The notes beneath the pieces were generated by a model, which did no database searches, was not told the origin of the DNA, and saw nothing but the letters and a program-made list of their open reading frames with translations. Of a DNA stretch of 64,000 bases, positions 55,201 to 61,200 are shown in pieces. Within the stretch, counting starts at the first letter, position 1; each line of letters opens with the position of its first letter. Both the position numbers and the translations under genes were made by a program. Source of the stretch: Vulcanimicrobium sp035943995 (GTDB taxonomy: Bacteria; Vulcanimicrobiota; Vulcanimicrobiia; Vulcanimicrobiales; Vulcanimicrobiaceae); assembly GCA_035943995.1 (NCBI GenBank), contig DASZBS010000121.1:134392-198391 (forward strand), written 5' to 3'.

Positions 55201-58200
55201 TGCTCGGACCAACGGCCCGCGTCGGTGACGACGTCGATCATCGGGACGCCGCTGCGCGCGAACGCCTCGCGCACCTCCGCGCCCGCCGCGCCGTGCGTGA
55301 GCAGCAGCACCGGCGCGCTGTCCTCGACGACATATGCAAGCCGCTCTTGCGGATACGCCGGGTCCAGCGGCACGTAAACACCGCCCGCCTTGAGCACACC
55401 GAGAACGCCGACGACGAACTCCAGGCTGCGCTCCATCAGCACGCCGACGCGCGTCTGACCTTGCACGCCCAGCGCCTGCAGATGACGCGCCAAGCGATTC
55501 GCACGCGCGTTGAGCTCACCGTAGGTCAGACGCTCGCCGTCGAACTCCAGCGCCGCCAACTCCGGCGAACGCGACGCCTGCTCCTCGAACAGCTCGTGCA
55601 CGCAACGCGCGCCGGCATACGCCGCCTCGGTCGCGTTCCACTCCACCAGCACTTGCGCGCGCTCGCGCTCGGGAACCACCTCGACGCTCGCCAGCGTCCG
55701 GGCAGGATCGCTCTCCAGCGCCTCGACGAGCTGCGCGAGCGCCGTTTGCATGTAGCCGCACAAACGATCGGGATCCACCGACGCATCGGACTTCACCGAC
55801 AAGCTCAGCTCGTCGCCGTGGTCGTTGACCGACATCCCGATCGGGTAGTTCGTGCGCTCCTCACCGCCGCGCGCCGCGAATCCCTTCCACGCCTCGTCTG
55901 CGTCTTTCTTGCGCGGCTTGCCGTGGCGATAGTTCAGCAGCGAGCTGAACAGCGGCGTGGAAGCGGGAACCGCGCTGCACGCCTGCGCCAGCGTCAGCGG
56001 CGCGTGCTCGTGCCGCAGCAGCTGCGCGAGCAGCAACTGCGTCTGCGCGATGCTCTCGCGCACCGTGCGGTCGTCGATGCGCAGACGCACGGGTAGCGTG
56101 TTCATGAACATTCCCAGCGCGCGATCGGAACCTTCGCCCTGCATGCGCCCGAACAGAAGCGTCCCGAACACCACGTCGTCGCGGCCGGACACGCGCGCCA
56201 GCACGCGCGCCCATGCGACGTGGCAGATGCTCGCCGTGCTCACGCCGATCGAGCGCGCGGCGTTCCGCAGCCGCTCCGCCAGCGCCGCGTCGATGACTTC
56301 GTACGTCTGCCGCGTCGTCGAACCGTCGCGGCGCACGTCGACCAAGCCGAACGGTGCCGTGGGCTCGTCGACGTCCGCGAGCATCTCGCGGAAGAACTGC
56401 TCGTGCTCCTCGCGGCTCACGCCGAGCCGCGCTTGCGCGATGAAGTTCCGGAACGGGGCAGGCGCCGGCAATTCGTCGACCCGGCCCAGCAGATGAGCCT
56501 CGATCTCGTGCTGCATCAGCTCCATCGCCGTGTGGTCGCCCAGCAAATGGTGCTTGAGCAAGACCATCGACCATTCGTCGCCCTCGCCGTCGCGCGCGAT
56601 GTACGCGCGCATGATCGGCGCCTGCCGCACGTCCAACCGGAAATGGCGCGGATTGAACCGATCCGCCAACTGCTCGGCCACATCGCCCGCGGACGGATCG
56701 ACGCTGACTTCTTCCACCGTCAGCGGCGCACGGCGCAGCACGACTTGCAGCGGCTCCGGCAACCGTTCCCACACCATCGCCGTGCGCAGCACGTCATGCC
56801 GCGCGATCACCGCTTCGAGCGCTTGGAGGTACGCATCCAAACGCTCGCGGCTCTCGAAGCGGTACGTGCTGCGGCCCAGATACGGGTCGCCGTCGCCGCC
56901 CAGGATGTGGTGGAAGAGGATGCCGCCTTGCAGCGGCGCGAGCGGGTAGATGTCTTGAACGTTCGCCGCTCCGCCGGGAACCGCCGCGACGATCGTGTCG
57001 ATCTCCGCGGCGTTCAACGCCACGAGCGGAAGCATGTCCGGCGTGATCGCCGTGCAATCGGCCGGGATCGCGTTGGGCGGGATCGCGACTTCCGAGCTCT
57101 CGTCGCGAGCTTCGTTCGCCAGCGCGCTGAGCGTCCCCGAAGCGAAGAAGGCGGCCGCGTCCACGTGCAGACCCACCTGCCGCAAACGCTCCAGCGCCGC
57201 TACGACGAGCAGCGAGTGCCCGCCCAATTCGAAGAAGTTGTCGTTTCGGCCGACCCGCTCGACTTTGAGCAGGTCGCGCCAGACCGCCGCCAGCGTGAGC
57301 TCGACATCGCCGACCGGCGCTTCATATGCGCGCGACGCGTACGCGCTGTCGTCAGGTGCAGGTAACGCACGACGGTCGAGCTTGCCGTGCGGTGTCAGCG
57401 GCAGCGCGTCGAGCTGCACGTACGCGGCGGGGATCATGTACTCGGGCAACGCCGCGGCGACATGGCTACGCAGTTCTTCCGCACCGAGCGTATCGAGCGC
57501 GGTGTAGTACGCCACCAAGCGCTTCTCGCCGGCGCGATCTTCCAGTGCGACGACCGCAACTTCGCGCACACCCGGGTACGACGCCAAACGCGCCTCGATC
57601 TCGCCGAGCTCGATGCGAAAGCCGCGAATCTTCACTTGGAAGTCGTTGCGGCCGAGGAACTCGATGTTGCCGTCCGCCAGGTACCGCGCGAGGTCGCCCG
57701 TCTTGTACAGGCGGTCGCCGGCCACGAACGGGCTGGCGACGAAACGCTCCGCCGTCAATTCGGCACGGTTCAGATAGCCGCGCGCCACGTGCGCGCCGCC
57801 GATGTACAGCTCGCCGCCGACACCGATCGGCGCGGGCTCCAACCGCGCGTCCAAGATGTACGTGCGCGTGTTGGCGAACGGTCGCCCGATGCAATGCGCA
57901 ACGGCCGCCGGCCCGGCACCGTCCGCGCGATACCGCGTGCTGATGATCACGGTTTCCGTCGGGCCGTAGAACTCGAACACCCGTGCCTGCGGGAAACGCG
58001 CCGTCAGCTTGAGCAGCAACCGCTCGGGAACCGCTTCGCCGCCCACCAGAATCGTGTGCAGCGAGCCGTACTCGCTCGCACCGAGCGAATCGAGCCACGC
58101 CTCCATCAGCGTCGGCACGGCGTGGAACACCGTCGCGTGCTGCGTGCGCGCGCGCAACTGCTCGATGTCTTTGACCTGCGTGCCGCCCAGCAGCAGGCTG

Positions 58201-61200
58201 CGACCGCCGTTCACCAGCGGCATCAGCAGCTCGAAGAGCGCGATGTCGAACGCCGGCGAGGCCAGGTTCGTGAGCACATCGCTGGGACCAAACCCAAGGT
58301 CGCGCTGCACGCCCAGCAGCCGCGAGCACAGCTGTTGGTGGCTCACCATCACGCCCTTGGGGGCACCCGTCGATCCGGACGTGTAGATCACGTACGCCAG
58401 ATCCGAGGCCGCGGCGGCACCAGGCAGATTTGAAGCGGATTCCGCCGACCAGACGTCGGCGTCGGCAACCACGTCGACCACCCGCGCCGGCGATTGCTGC
58501 AACAGCTCCGCACGGTCGCCGGAGACGCGCTCGTGCGTGAGCACCACCGGCGGCGCCGCATCGGCCAGCATGAACGCCAACCGCTCTTGCGGATACGCCG
58601 GGTCCAGCGGCACGTACACGCCACCCGCCTTGAGCACACCCAGCACGCCGACGGCGAACTCCAGGCTGCGCTCCATCAGCACGCCGACGCGCGTCTGCGC
58701 CTGCACGCCCAGCGTTTGCAGATGACGCGCCAAGCGATTCGCGCGCCCGTTGAGCTCACCGTAGCTCAGACGCTCGCCCTCGAACTCGAGCGCCGCCGAC
58801 TCCGGCGCGCGCGAGGCCTGCTCCTCGAACAGCTCGTGCACGCAGATACTGGCCGCCGGGTACGGACGCTCGGTCGCGTTCCACGTTACCAGCACTTGCC
58901 GGCGCTCGCGCTCCGGAATTACCTCGACGCTCGTCAGCGCACGGGCAGGCTCGTTCTCCAGCGCGTCGACCACCGCCGCCAACGCCGTCTGCATGTAGCC
59001 GCACAAACGATCGGGATCCACCGACGCATCGGACTTCACCGACAGGCTCAGCTCGTCACCGTGATCGTTGACCGACATCCCGATCGGGTAGTTCGTGCGC
59101 TCCTCACCGCCACGCGACGCGAATCCCTTCCACGCCTCGTCTTCGTCTTTCTTGCGCGGCTTGCCGTGGCGATAGTTCAGCAGCGAGCTGAACAGCGGCG
59201 TGGACGCGGGGACCGCGCTGCACGCCTGCGCCAGCGTCAGCGGCGCGTGCTCGTGCCGCAGCAGCTGCGCCAGCAGCAACTGCGTGTGCTCCACGCTCTC
59301 CCGAACGCCGCGCCCGTCGATCCGCAGCCGCACGGGCAGCGTGTTCATGAACATGCCGAGCGCTCGATCGGAACCTGCGCCTTGCATGCGACCGAACATC
59401 AGCGTCCCGAACACGACGTCGTCGCGGCCGGACACGCGTGCCAGCACGCGCGCCCATGCGACGTGGCAGATGCTCGCCGTACTCACGCCGACCGATCGCG
59501 CGACGCTTCGCAGCCGCTCCGCGAGCACGGTATCGACAACTTCGTACGTCTGCCGCGTCGTCGAACCGTCGCGGCGCACGTCGACCAAGCCAAACGGTGC
59601 CGTGGGCTCGTCGACGTCCGAGAGCATCTCCCGGAAGAACTGCTCGTGCTCTTCGCGGCTTATGCCCAGCCGCGCTTGCGCGATGAAGTTCCGGAACGGC
59701 ACCGGCGCCTGCAGCTCATCCGCCCGTCCGAGCAGATGCGTCTCCACCTCGTGCTGCATCACCTCCATCGCCGTGTGATCGCCCAGCAGATGGTGCTTGA
59801 GAAACACCATTGCCCACCCGGCGCCCACACCGTCGCGCGCGATGTACGCACGCATGATCGGCGCTTGCCGCACGTCCAGCCGGAAGTGGCGCGGATTGAA
59901 ACGATCCGCCAACTGCTCGGCCACGTCGCCCGCGGACGGATCCGCGCTGACTTCTTCCACCGTCAGCGGCGCATGGCGAAGCACCACTTGGACCGGCTCG
60001 GGGAGCCCTTCCCACACCACCGCGGTGCGCAGCACGTCATGCCGAACGATCACCGCTTCAAGTGCCGCGAGGTACGCATCGAGCCGCTCGCGGCTCTCGA
60101 AGCGGTACGTGCTGCGGCCCAAGTACGGGTCGCCGTCTCCGCCCAGGATGTGGTGGAAGAGAATGCCTTCCTGCAGCGGCGCGAGCGGATAGATGTCTTG
60201 AACGTTCGCCGCGCCGCCGGGGACCGCGGCGACGATGCCGGCGATCTCCGCGGCGTTCAACGCCACGAGCGGCAGCATTGCCGGCGCGATCGCCGTGCAA
60301 TCGGCCGGGATCGCATTCGGTGGAATGGCGACTTCCATGCTCTCGTCGCGAACCGCGCTCGCCAACGCGCTGAGCGTTGCCGAACCGAAGAAGGCCGCCG
60401 CATCCACGTGCAGACCTACCTGCCGCAAACGCTCCAGCGCAGCAACCACCAGTAGCGAATGCCCGCCCAGCTCGAAGAAGTTGTCGTTCCGGCCGACTCG
60501 CTCCACCGCGAGCAGCTCGCGCCAGACCGCTGCCAGCGTCAGCTCGATCTCGCCGGCCGGCGCTTCGTACGCCCGCGAGACGTAAGCGCCGTCGTCGGGT
60601 GCCGGCAATGCACGACGGTCCAGCTTGCCGTGCGCGGTGAGCGGCAGCGCGTCGAGGTGCACGTACGCCGCGGGGATCATGTACTCGGGCAACGCCGCGG
60701 CGACATGGCTGCGCAGTTCTTCCGCGCCGGGCGCGCCCAGCGCGTCGAACGCGGTGTAGTACGCCACCAGCCGCTTTTCGCCGGCACGATCTTCCAGCGC
60801 CACGACCGCCGCTTCGCGCACGCCCGGATACGACCACAGCCGCGCTTCGATCTCGCCCAGCTCGATGCGGAAACCGCGAATCTTCACTTGGAAATCGTTA
60901 CGGCCGAGAAACTCGATGTTGCCGTCCGGCAGGTAGCGCGCGAGGTCGCCCGTCTTGTACAGACGATCTCCGTCCACGAACGGGCTTGCGATGAAACGCT
61001 CGTCGGTCAATTCCGCACGGTTCAGATAGCCAAGTGCCACCTGCGCGCCGCCGATGTACAGCTCGCCGCCGACACCGATCGGAGTGGGCTGCAGACGTTC
61101 GTCCAAGATGTACGTGCGCGTGTTGGCGAACGGCCGCCCGATGCAATGCGTCACGCCTTTGAGCGCGGCGCCGTCAGCGCGATAGCGCGTGCTGATGATC